Notes under the pieces: model-generated
Told to the model about the DNA's origin: nothing
What the model saw: the letters and a program-made list of their open reading frames with translations, nothing else
Database searches by the model: none
Shown here: piece after piece, positions 1 to 5,180 of the stretch
Position numbering within the stretch: the first letter of the stretch is position 1
How the letters are laid out: the number at the start of each line of letters is the position of its first letter
Source of the DNA: Pseudomonadota bacterium
GTDB lineage: Bacteria; Pseudomonadota; Alphaproteobacteria; Rhizobiales; Xanthobacteraceae
Length of the DNA stretch: 5,674 nucleotides
Direction of reading: 5' to 3'
Assembly: GCA_023433965.1 (NCBI GenBank)
Contig: JAEYTQ010000576.1
Location: 1-5,674 of the forward strand
Translations under genes and position numbers: made by a program

Positions 1-964
1 CGTCAACACCATTTCGCGAGGCACGACGCTGGCGAGCGATGCGCCGTTGCATGATCGGCTTCGAGCGATCATAGCGGCCCCACTGATGCCGCGGGCACTC
101 GAGGAGATCGCGCCTGCGATCAGGACCGAGGCCCGCGAGCTCGTCGACGAGCTGGTCGCCCGCGGCCAGTTCGATGCGGTATCGGATCTGGCCCAGCACC
201 TGCCGCTGACGATCGTCTCCAAGCTGGTCGGCCTGGAGGATTACGGGCGCAGCAGCATGCTGCGCTGGGCTGCCGCGACCTTCAACGTGCTCGGCAGCAT
301 GAATGCGCGGGCCTGTACGGCGCTGAAGGACGTTCAGGAGATGCGCGCCTATCTCGGCGGCGACGAGATCAGGAGCCGCCTGAGGCCCGGTAGCTGGGGC
401 GACCGCATCTTCACGGCCGCAGACCGCGGTGAGGTCGAGCGGGAGCGCTGTCCGGTGCTGATGCGGGACTATCTCGGCCCGAGCCTCGATACGACCATCT
501 TTGCAACGGCCAACCTCGTCTTGCTGTTCGGCCGGCATCCCGCGCAATGGGATCTGGTCCGCAGCGATCCGGCCCTGATCCCGAATGCGATCAACGAGGC
601 GCTGCGGCTGGAATCGCCGGTGCGGGGTTTCACGCGCCATCTTGCGGCCGACGCGACGATCGGCGCCCTGACCATTCCGCGCGAGAGCCGCGTGCTGCTG
701 CTGTACGGATCAGCCAATCGCGACGAACGCAAATGGCAGGAGCCGGAACGCTTCGACGTGAAACGCCGCGCCAACGATCATCTCGGATTCGGCAACGGCA
801 CGCACATGTGCGCAGGCCTTCATCTGGCCAGGCTGGAGATGACGGCACTGCTCGAGGTTCTGGTGGAGCGTGTTGCCGGTTTCGAGATCGGCGAACCCGT
901 GCTGGCGCTCAACAACGTGCTGCGTGGCCTGGCTTCCCTGCCGGTTCGGGTGAAACGGGCATAG
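1..964 (+). CDS. Cytochrome P450, CYP199A-like, 5'-truncated by the window edge
   Basis: Soluble haem monooxygenase that would insert one oxygen atom into a small, probably aromatic, substrate using electrons from a ferredoxin and its reductase (family knowledge; neither partner is visible here). The reading frame is open from base 2, so the first visible residue is internal. The TTG at 47 is not a start, because the preceding residues (NTISRGTTLASDAP) fit the usual P450 segment before the HxRLR motif. About 320 residues are visible of the usual ~400, so roughly 80-90 N-terminal residues are missing. Numbering visible residues from base 2: the I-helix is GPSLDTT with the acid/threonine pair at 163-164, the K-helix ExxR is E199-R202 (bases 596-607), and the haem loop is FGNGTHMCAG with ligand Cys270 (bases 809-811). 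The C-terminal NNVLRGLASLPV resembles CYP199A proteins as I remember them. The I-helix has Pro-Ser where Ala/Gly-Gly is common. The gene converges on the IclR gene with 42 bp between stops. The P450 call is near certain; the substrate is unknown. Confidence 0.95.
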   Translation, partial: VNTISRGTTLASDAPLHDRLRAIIAAPLMPRALEEIAPAIRTEARELVDELVARGQFDAVSDLAQHLPLTIVSKLVGLEDYGRSSMLRWAAATFNVLGSMNARACTALKDVQEMRAYLGGDEIRSRLRPGSWGDRIFTAADRGEVERERCPVLMRDYLGPSLDTTIFATANLVLLFGRHPAQWDLVRSDPALIPNAINEALRLESPVRGFTRHLAADATIGALTIPRESRVLLLYGSANRDERKWQEPERFDVKRRANDHLGFGNGTHMCAGLHLARLEMTALLEVLVERVAGFEIGEPVLALNNVLRGLASLPVRVKRA

Positions 965-1006
965 CGCGTCGCTGTCGCGCGCCTTACCGTCGGTCCACGT
1001 CGAAGG

Positions 1007-1798
1007 TCAGGTCCCGACGTCGATGGCTTCCGCGGCGCTGCGCATCGGATCGACGAAGGTCGCGATGGCGTCCTCGATCCCCAGCGCCGAGCGGATCCAG
1101 ATGATCGAGATGCAGCCGAACACGGTGCCGTCCCGCACGATCGCAACGGCAATCGAGGCCGTCTTGGGATTGTATTCGCCCTCGCTGCGGACGGCGTATC
1201 CTCGCGCGGCGGTCTCGGCGATCATGCGGTCGAGCCGGCCCTGGTCGAGGAACGGGCGGTCCTCGGCCTCGTCGATGCGGCGGAGATGATTGACGATCAG
1301 ATCGCGTTCGCGCGGCGGGCAGGCGGCGAGATAGGCGCGCCCCGCGGAAGTGCGCAGCATCGGCAGGCGCTTGCCGATCATGCCGCGGTCGATCGAGAGC
1401 GGGCTGCGGGAATGCGTGGTTTCCTGCACCACCATCGCGGCGTTTTCATAGGTGGAGAGCTCGACCGGCCAGACCAGTTTACGGCTGAGATCGGCCAGAT
1501 GAGGCGCCGCCGCCTGGCAAATCACCACGCCGGGATCGTAGCCATCGCCGAGGCTCAACGCGCGGCGGGTGACGCGAAAGCGGTCATCGCTGGCGCTGCG
1601 CGCGATGTAGCCGAGTTCCTCCAGCGTTTCGAGCAGGCGGTAGACGGTGGGTCGGGGCAGGTCGAGCGCGCGGGCGACGTCGCCGGCGCGGATGCCTCCG
1701 GAGCGGTTGACCTCATGCAGCACGTCTAGCCCGCGCTTGAAGGCGCGAACGCCCTCGGACTGCCGCGGCTGACCGTTCCGCGTCCGCTCCTTGGACAC
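1007..1798 (-). CDS. IclR-family transcriptional regulator, MhpR-like
   Basis: Predicted cytoplasmic DNA-binding regulator of aromatic catabolism, 263 aa, the usual IclR length. Residues about 17-77 form the winged helix-turn-helix (VRAFKRGLDVL, then a recognition segment PRPTVYRLLETLEELGYI and the wing SASDDRFRVT). From about residue 85 to the end is the effector-binding domain. The stretch WPVELST, then AMVVQETTHSRSPLS and GKRLPMLRTSAG, closely resembles E. coli MhpR, activator of the 3-(3-hydroxyphenyl)propionate meta-cleavage genes (comparison from memory). I place the start at GTG 1798, because AAGGGAGG lies 9 nt upstream on the minus strand (1808-1815). An in-frame GTG at 1822 would add 8 residues but lies upstream of that ribosome site. 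The gene is divergent from the extradiol dioxygenase, its most likely target, and converges with the P450. Whether it activates or represses cannot be read from sequence. Confidence 0.93.
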   Translation of the reverse strand: MSKERTRNGQPRQSEGVRAFKRGLDVLHEVNRSGGIRAGDVARALDLPRPTVYRLLETLEELGYIARSASDDRFRVTRRALSLGDGYDPGVVICQAAAPHLADLSRKLVWPVELSTYENAAMVVQETTHSRSPLSIDRGMIGKRLPMLRTSAGRAYLAACPPRERDLIVNHLRRIDEAEDRPFLDQGRLDRMIAETAARGYAVRSEGEYNPKTASIAVAIVRDGTVFGCISIIWIRSALGIEDAIATFVDPMRSAAEAIDVGT

Positions 1799-1807
1799 TT
1801 GGCATTT

Positions 1808-1815
1808 CCTCCCTT
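1808..1815 (-). promoter_or_regulatory. Ribosome binding site of the IclR regulator
   Basis: Read on the minus strand, AAGGGAGG sits 9 nt before GTG 1798. It is a strong Shine-Dalgarno match, and it decides for the GTG at 1798 over the in-frame GTG at 1822, which lies upstream of it. Confidence 0.75.
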
Positions 1816-1870
1816 GTGGCACATCGCGACGCGCTTATTGTCGTTGCGAACGCGAGGCGATTGCGGGGCC

Positions 1871-1899
1871 ACCGTAAGATCGCGCGCGGGCGGTATCAA
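1871..1899 (-). promoter_or_regulatory. Candidate sigma70-type promoter for the IclR gene
   Basis: On the minus strand, TTGATA (1899-1894, 5 of 6 to TTGACA) is followed after exactly 17 bp by TACGGT (1876-1871, 3 of 6 to TATAAT). Transcription would begin near 1864, giving a leader of about 65 nt before GTG 1798. The -10 match is poor, so this is only a candidate. Confidence 0.3.
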
Positions 1900-1931
1900 G
1901 CTCGCGGCAGTGCGACGATCGCGATGCCTCC

Positions 1932-1937
1932 GGGAGG
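1932..1937 (+). promoter_or_regulatory. Ribosome binding site that fixes the dioxygenase start
   Basis: GGGAGG directly abuts ATG 1938, which leaves no spacing for initiation there. It lies 6 nt before the in-frame ATG at 1944, a normal distance. ATG 1944 is therefore the better start. Confidence 0.7.
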
Positions 1938-1943
1938 ATGTCG

Positions 1944-2927
1944 ATGGAAATCACCGCGCTCGGCTATATCGGTATCGGTTCATCACAGCTCGACCAGTGG
2001 AGCCGGATGGCGACCGGGCTGCTCGGCATGCAGCAGGTCGACCGCGGCGGCAAGATGCGCGCCTTCCGCATGGACGATCGCAAGCAGCGGCTGATCGTTG
2101 ACGGCGACAGCGACGCAGGCCTTGCAGTGATGGGCTGGGAGGTTCCCACGACCGCCGAACTGGACCGGTTGGCGGGTCGGCTGGAAAGCCACGGTATCGA
2201 GGTGGCGAGAGGCTCGCGCGCGCTGGCGGACGAGCGGCATGTCGCCGAGCTGATCGCGTTCGCCGATCCCGCCGGCAACCGGCTGGAAGCTTTTTGCAAG
2301 CCGGAGCTTGCGAGCGAGCCGTTCAGGCCGGGCCGCCCGATCTCGGGCTTCCGCACCGGCGCGCTCGGCATGGGGCACGTCGTGCTCAATGTGGAGGATG
2401 TCGAGCCGCTCTTGCCGTTCTACCGCGACGTGCTCGGCTTCCACGTCTCCGATTTCGGGCTGAAGCCGTACGGACTCTATTTCTTTCACGTCAACGGCCG
2501 TCACCACTCCTTTGCGATGGTCGGCTCGGGGCGCAAGGCGATGCATCACTTCATGGTCGAACTCGGCAGTCTCGACGATGTCGGCCAGGGCTACGACCTC
2601 GCTCAGCTGGACGAGGGGCGCATCGCCTACACGCTGGGCCGGCATACCAACGACCACATGACCTCGTTCTACGTGAATACGCCGTCCGGCTTCTTCATCG
2701 AGTACGGCTGGGGCGGACGCGTCATCGATCCCGAGACCTGGCAGCCGCACGAGACCTTCGATGGGCCCTCCCTGTGGGGCCACGAGCGGCTCCATATGCC
2801 GGAAGAGCAGCGCAAGCGATTGCGCGACATGCGGCTCGATGCGGCCGCGCGCGGCGTGCGTGTCGCCGACCCGCGCGTGCCGCCGCTGAATTGCGCGTGG
2901 TTGGATGCGGTCGTGGCACGCGAATAA
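1944..2927 (+). CDS. Type I extradiol (meta-cleavage) dioxygenase, BphC/HsaC-like, VOC fold
   Basis: Predicted cytoplasmic Fe(II) ring-cleavage dioxygenase that would split a catechol or 2,3-dihydroxybiphenyl-like compound next to the diol. It has 327 aa and two VOC domains: an N-terminal non-catalytic one (about 1-135) and a C-terminal catalytic one (about 140-270). Numbered from ATG 1944, the expected iron ligands are all present: His145 (GMGHVVL), His202 (MHHFM) and Glu253 (FIEYGWGG). They correspond by alignment from memory to His146, His210 and Glu260 of BphC from strain LB400. The second-shell residues equivalent to BphC His195, His241, Asp244 and Tyr250 are also kept (His188, His234, Asp237, Tyr243), so the enzyme should be active. 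A C-terminal tail of about 30 residues beyond SLWGHERL is somewhat long for the family. The start ATG 1944 gives MEITALGYIG, like family N-termini. ATG 1938 would add two residues but abuts the ribosome site. The physiological substrate is not determined. Confidence 0.93.
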   Translation: MEITALGYIGIGSSQLDQWSRMATGLLGMQQVDRGGKMRAFRMDDRKQRLIVDGDSDAGLAVMGWEVPTTAELDRLAGRLESHGIEVARGSRALADERHVAELIAFADPAGNRLEAFCKPELASEPFRPGRPISGFRTGALGMGHVVLNVEDVEPLLPFYRDVLGFHVSDFGLKPYGLYFFHVNGRHHSFAMVGSGRKAMHHFMVELGSLDDVGQGYDLAQLDEGRIAYTLGRHTNDHMTSFYVNTPSGFFIEYGWGGRVIDPETWQPHETFDGPSLWGHERLHMPEEQRKRLRDMRLDAAARGVRVADPRVPPLNCAWLDAVVARE

Positions 2928-2930
2928 TCT

Positions 2931-2943
2931 GCGGCCGGGCCGC
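2931..2943. terminator. Palindrome between convergent genes, probable bidirectional terminator hairpin
   Basis: GCGGCC-G-GGCCGC is a perfect 6-1-6 palindrome filling most of the 18-bp gap between the dioxygenase stop and the response regulator stop. In RNA it could fold as a 5-bp all-GC stem with a 3-nt loop on either strand. No clean T-run follows on either side (TATCAGG on +, AGATTATT on -), so it is not a canonical intrinsic terminator. Its position is the main argument. Confidence 0.4.
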
Positions 2944-2945
2944 TA

Positions 2946-3608
2946 TCAGGTCTCGCCGAGGTCGACCTGAGTCAACAGTCCCTGGCGCAGCGCCAGCCGG
3001 ACCAGCTCGATGTCGGAGCCGACGCCGAGCTTGTCCTTGATCAGGGAATGCAGGTTCGCCACCGTTTTCGGGCTGACATGCAGCGTCTCTGCGATCTCCT
3101 CCGTCGTGTTCTCGGCGAGCAGCAGCCGCAGCACCTCGAATTCGCGTGGCGTGAGCACGTCGGCGGCCGAGCTCTCGCCGCTGATGCGGCTCAGTGCAAG
3201 CTCGTGGTCGATGTCGGGGCTGATGGCGATCTTGCCGGCGAGCACGTCCTTGACCGCGCGCAGCAGCGTCTCTGGAGCGCTGGTCTTGGTGACATACCCT
3301 CTCGCGCCGGCGCGGATCGCCTGCACGGCAAAGCCGGCATTCTCATGCATGGTGAACACCAGGATCCGCGCCGCTTTGTCCCACTGCCTGATGCGCCTGA
3401 CGGCCTCGATGCCGCCGATGCCGGGCATACTGAGGTCCATGATGACGAGGTCGGGCGCCTCCGATTTGTACAGACGATAGGCCTCCGCGCCGTCACCCGC
3501 CTCCGCGACGACGCGCAGGCCCGGCTGCTTCTGCAGCACGGCGCGATAGCCCTCGCGGACGACGGAGTGGTCGTCGACCAGCAGGATGGTCGCATCGGCC
3601 GCGCTCAT
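2946..3608 (-). CDS. NarL/LuxR-type response regulator, MoxX/UhpA-like
   Basis: Cytoplasmic transcription factor, 220 aa, paired with the histidine kinase just upstream. The receiver domain (about 6-122) carries the acidic pair Asp12-Asp13, phosphoacceptor Asp58 (VIMDLSMPG), Thr87 and Lys109, so phosphotransfer should work. The C-terminal LuxR-type helix-turn-helix (about 152-213) has LTPREFEVLRLL, then EEIAETLHVSPKTVANLHSL and KLGVGSDIELVRLAL. Its ATG overlaps the kinase stop by 4 bp (ATGA, 3605-3608), and GGAG (minus strand, 3620-3617) lies 8 nt upstream inside the kinase gene, so translation is probably coupled. Likely targets are the divergent gene starting at 5181 and its own operon (inference from layout). 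It converges on the dioxygenase gene, which is probably unrelated to this module. Confidence 0.95.
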   Translation of the reverse strand: MSAADATILLVDDHSVVREGYRAVLQKQPGLRVVAEAGDGAEAYRLYKSEAPDLVIMDLSMPGIGGIEAVRRIRQWDKAARILVFTMHENAGFAVQAIRAGARGYVTKTSAPETLLRAVKDVLAGKIAISPDIDHELALSRISGESSAADVLTPREFEVLRLLLAENTTEEIAETLHVSPKTVANLHSLIKDKLGVGSDIELVRLALRQGLLTQVDLGET

Positions 3609-4987
3609 GCGGCTTGCTCCAGGGCCTTCCGATCGGCGGACGAGAGAGGAATGAACACATGCAAGGCCGATCCGTGAGGGATGCTCTCAAAGCTCAGGCG
3701 GCCGCGAAGTGCGGCGACACGCTCGCGCATGCCGAGCAGGCCCATGCCTGATTTGACAGCGGCTTCGTTCGGCCCGCCGTCGTCCTCGACCACGAGGGCA
3801 ATCCCGCTTTCGGTCGACGTCAGAAGCAGGCTGACCCTCGTCGCGCCGGCGTGCTTGGCTGCATTGGTGAGCGCCTCCTGCACGATGCGGTAGAGATTGG
3901 CGCTGACGGAAGCCGGTACGCTTTCGAAGGCGCCCTCGAACCGGATGTCGAAGCGGGTCTGGCCGCGGCTGCGGCCATTCCATCCCGACACCAGGCCTTC
4001 GAGGCTCGCGACCAGGCCGAGTTCGTCCACGTCGGGCGGCCGCAGGCGGAACAGCGCACCGCGCAGCGTCTCCATCATGCCGGTCGCGGTCCGGGCGATG
4101 CTGTCGCACTCGCCCAGCAGATCGGGGCAGTCCTGCGCCGCAGTCTGGCGGGCGGATGCGGCAAGCGCGCGGATCGCGGCGAGCGACTGGCCGAACTCGT
4201 CGTGCAGTTCGCGGGCGAGATGGCGGCGCTCCTCGTCCTGAAGCGCGATCAGCTTTCGCGTCAGATCGTTGCGCTCGGCAAGCGCGGTATCGAGGCTCTC
4301 GGCGAGATGGTTGAAGACGTCGCGGATGGCGGAGAGCTCGGCGAGGTCGAACGGCGGCAGCCGCGTGGTGAGATCGCCGGCTGCGATGCGCTGGAGCCCG
4401 CTGCCGATCAGGCGGGTGGGGCGCAGGGCGCGCGCGAGTGCGGCATAGACCAGAGCGCAGAGCAGCGGCAGCGCGATCGCGAGCGCGATCATCAGTCGCC
4501 CGGCCTCGTGCCAGGCCTCCGCCGTCTGCACGGCCGGATCGACCGAGACCACGGTCTCGCCGAGCTTGGTTCCGCGCACGATGACCGGTCGTGCCGCCTC
4601 TCGGCCCGGATCGAACAGGCTACGATAGAAGGCGGCGAAGGCTTGCGGCGGCGGGTCTGCCGAGGCGGGCGCGCCGCTGCAGAAGCGCTGGAGGATGTCG
4701 CCGCTCGCGCCGCGGAATGCCAGACACAGGCCGGGCGTCATCACATAGGCAGAAACGGGATCGAGGTTGGGAAAGTCCGCGCGCGGGCTCGCAACCCACT
4801 GAATCTTGCCCTGTTGCAGCTCCAGCGATTTCGCCACGATGGCGGCGATACCGTCGATGCGCGCATGCGCAGTACGGTCGGCCGATACGAGGAAATAAGC
4901 GGAGATGGCGGCGAAGCAGGCGGCCGAGATCGCGGCCACGCGCAGCGTCAGACGGACCTTGAGATCGAATCTCGGGCGATTCCACAT
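3605..4987 (-). CDS. Membrane sensor histidine kinase, HisKA_3 class, MoxY-like
   Basis: Inner-membrane sensor kinase of 460 aa from ATG 4987, partner of the response regulator that overlaps its stop. Residues 13-34 form the first membrane segment, about 35-162 a periplasmic domain, and 163-184 the second membrane segment (MIALAIALPLLCALVYAALA). A HAMP linker follows at about 185-237. The dimerisation/phosphoacceptor helix ERRHLARELHDEFGQ carries His262. The ATPase domain has the N-box EALTNAAKHA (371-380), DDGG (402-405) and GLLGMRERV (416-424). Periplasmic Cys88 and Cys103 are the only cysteines in the sensor domain. The domain size and the PGLCLAFR segment recall the LapD/MoxY N-terminal sensor family, so alcohol metabolism is a possible context; the ligand is unknown. 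ATG 4987 is chosen because AGGTG lies 7 nt upstream and the first membrane segment begins soon after. The frame stays open up to 5272, but that extension would run into the divergent gene and has no membrane or domain features. Confidence 0.93.
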   Translation of the reverse strand: MWNRPRFDLKVRLTLRVAAISAACFAAISAYFLVSADRTAHARIDGIAAIVAKSLELQQGKIQWVASPRADFPNLDPVSAYVMTPGLCLAFRGASGDILQRFCSGAPASADPPPQAFAAFYRSLFDPGREAARPVIVRGTKLGETVVSVDPAVQTAEAWHEAGRLMIALAIALPLLCALVYAALARALRPTRLIGSGLQRIAAGDLTTRLPPFDLAELSAIRDVFNHLAESLDTALAERNDLTRKLIALQDEERRHLARELHDEFGQSLAAIRALAASARQTAAQDCPDLLGECDSIARTATGMMETLRGALFRLRPPDVDELGLVASLEGLVSGWNGRSRGQTRFDIRFEGAFESVPASVSANLYRIVQEALTNAAKHAGATRVSLLLTSTESGIALVVEDDGGPNEAAVKSGMGLLGMRERVAALRGRLSFESIPHGSALHVFIPLSSADRKALEQAA

Positions 4988-5026
4988 CGGCTGGCACCTG
5001 GTGCGAACGGGGTCGTCACTCCCCGC

Positions 5027-5055
5027 ATTAAAGGGCAGAACGCATGGAGCGGGAA
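5027..5055 (-). promoter_or_regulatory. Candidate promoter of the kinase/response-regulator operon
   Basis: On the minus strand, TTTAAT (5032-5027) matches TATAAT at 5 of 6 positions. It lies 17 bp after TTCCCG (5055-5050), a poor -35 box. The weak -35 overlaps the GGAA-GCG-TTCC palindrome, where an activator or repressor could act. It is a candidate only. Confidence 0.3.
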
Positions 5056-5062
5056 GCGTTCC

Positions 5063-5079
5063 TGCATTGCCGCAGTGCA
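5063..5079. promoter_or_regulatory. Imperfect inverted repeat, candidate response-regulator site
   Basis: TGCATTG-CCG-CAGTGCA is a 7-3-7 inverted repeat with one mismatch, near the middle of the divergent spacer. Dimeric LuxR-type regulators bind sites of this kind, but no consensus known to me identifies it. Confidence 0.3.
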
Positions 5080-5131
5080 ACGTCGTGAAAATTTCCCGGC
5101 ATTCGGCAGGACGATCGCGGCTGCACGGCCT

Positions 5132-5159
5132 TTGGCGGGCCGCCAGATTGGCGGGCCGC
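5132..5159 (+). repeat. Two perfect 12-bp direct repeats, each palindromic
   Basis: TTGGCGGGCCGC occurs at 5132-5143 and again at 5148-5159, a 16-bp period. Each copy contains a hyphenated palindrome (GGCGG-G-CCGCC at 5134-5144; GCGG-G-CCGC at 5151-5159). The second copy ends 10 bp before the GAGG ribosome site of the gene starting at 5181, so the pair lies in its promoter or leader. Confidence 0.6.
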
Positions 5160-5169
5160 TCCGACCCGC

Positions 5170-5173
5170 GAGG
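5170..5173 (+). promoter_or_regulatory. Ribosome binding site of the DUF2380-like gene
   Basis: GAGG lies 7 nt before ATG 5181, a normal spacing. It supports this start, which is also the one that yields an export signal. Confidence 0.6.
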
Positions 5174-5180
5174 TTCGTTC

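Larger units (their letters stand above)
1799..1943. promoter_or_regulatory. Divergent intergenic region between the IclR regulator and the extradiol dioxygenase
   Basis: This 145-bp spacer must hold both promoters and probably the regulator's operator. Candidate elements seen: TGTG-G-CACA at 1815-1823 and CGTT-GCG-AACG at 1842-1852, both perfect hyphenated palindromes. An inverted pair CATCGCGA (1822-1829) / TCGCGATG (1919-1926) lies near the two gene starts. A minus-strand promoter candidate is listed separately. I found no convincing -35/-10 pair for the dioxygenase. TAAGAT at 1875-1880 could be a -10 box, but nothing like a -35 lies 16-18 bp upstream, which would suit an activator-dependent promoter. 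The elements are seen; their function is inferred. Confidence 0.55.
4988..5180. promoter_or_regulatory. Divergent intergenic region between the kinase operon and the DUF2380-like gene
   Basis: This 193-bp spacer has no convincing coding frame and is rich in small repeats. Seen in order: GCACC-T-GGTGC (4994-5004) overlapping the kinase ribosome site; AACGC...GCGTT (5039-5060) enclosing part of GGAA-GCG-TTCC (5052-5062); TGCATTG-CCG-CAGTGCA (5063-5079, one mismatch); and a 12-bp direct repeat (5132-5159) just before the ribosome site of the rightward gene. It must contain promoters for both directions and is the expected binding region of the adjacent response regulator. Confidence 0.55.

Noticed and set aside
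47..49. TTG at 47 as the start of the P450
   Set aside because: The frame is open to the window edge and the upstream residues fit the conserved P450 segment before HxRLR, so the gene begins outside the window.
964..980. GCGCG...CGCGC as a terminator between the P450 and the IclR gene
   Set aside because: Only a 5-bp stem with a 7-nt loop and no T-run; such matches are frequent in GC-rich DNA. The 42-bp gap holds nothing else I can support.
1286..1729. 147-codon + strand frame opposite the IclR gene
   Set aside because: It is antisense to a well-recognised regulator and has no family-like features.
1938..1940. ATG 1938 as the dioxygenase start
   Set aside because: GGGAGG abuts it with zero spacing, while ATG 1944 has a 6-nt spacing and a family-like N-terminus.
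1983..2795. 270-codon open frame on the - strand opposite the dioxygenase
   Set aside because: The + strand encodes a dioxygenase with every metal ligand; the antisense frame shows no recognisable motif.
5067..5095. TTGCCG (5067) with AATTTC (5090) as a promoter for the rightward gene
   Set aside because: The spacing is 17 bp but the -10 match is poor, so I did not list it. The true promoter may need the response regulator and lack consensus boxes.
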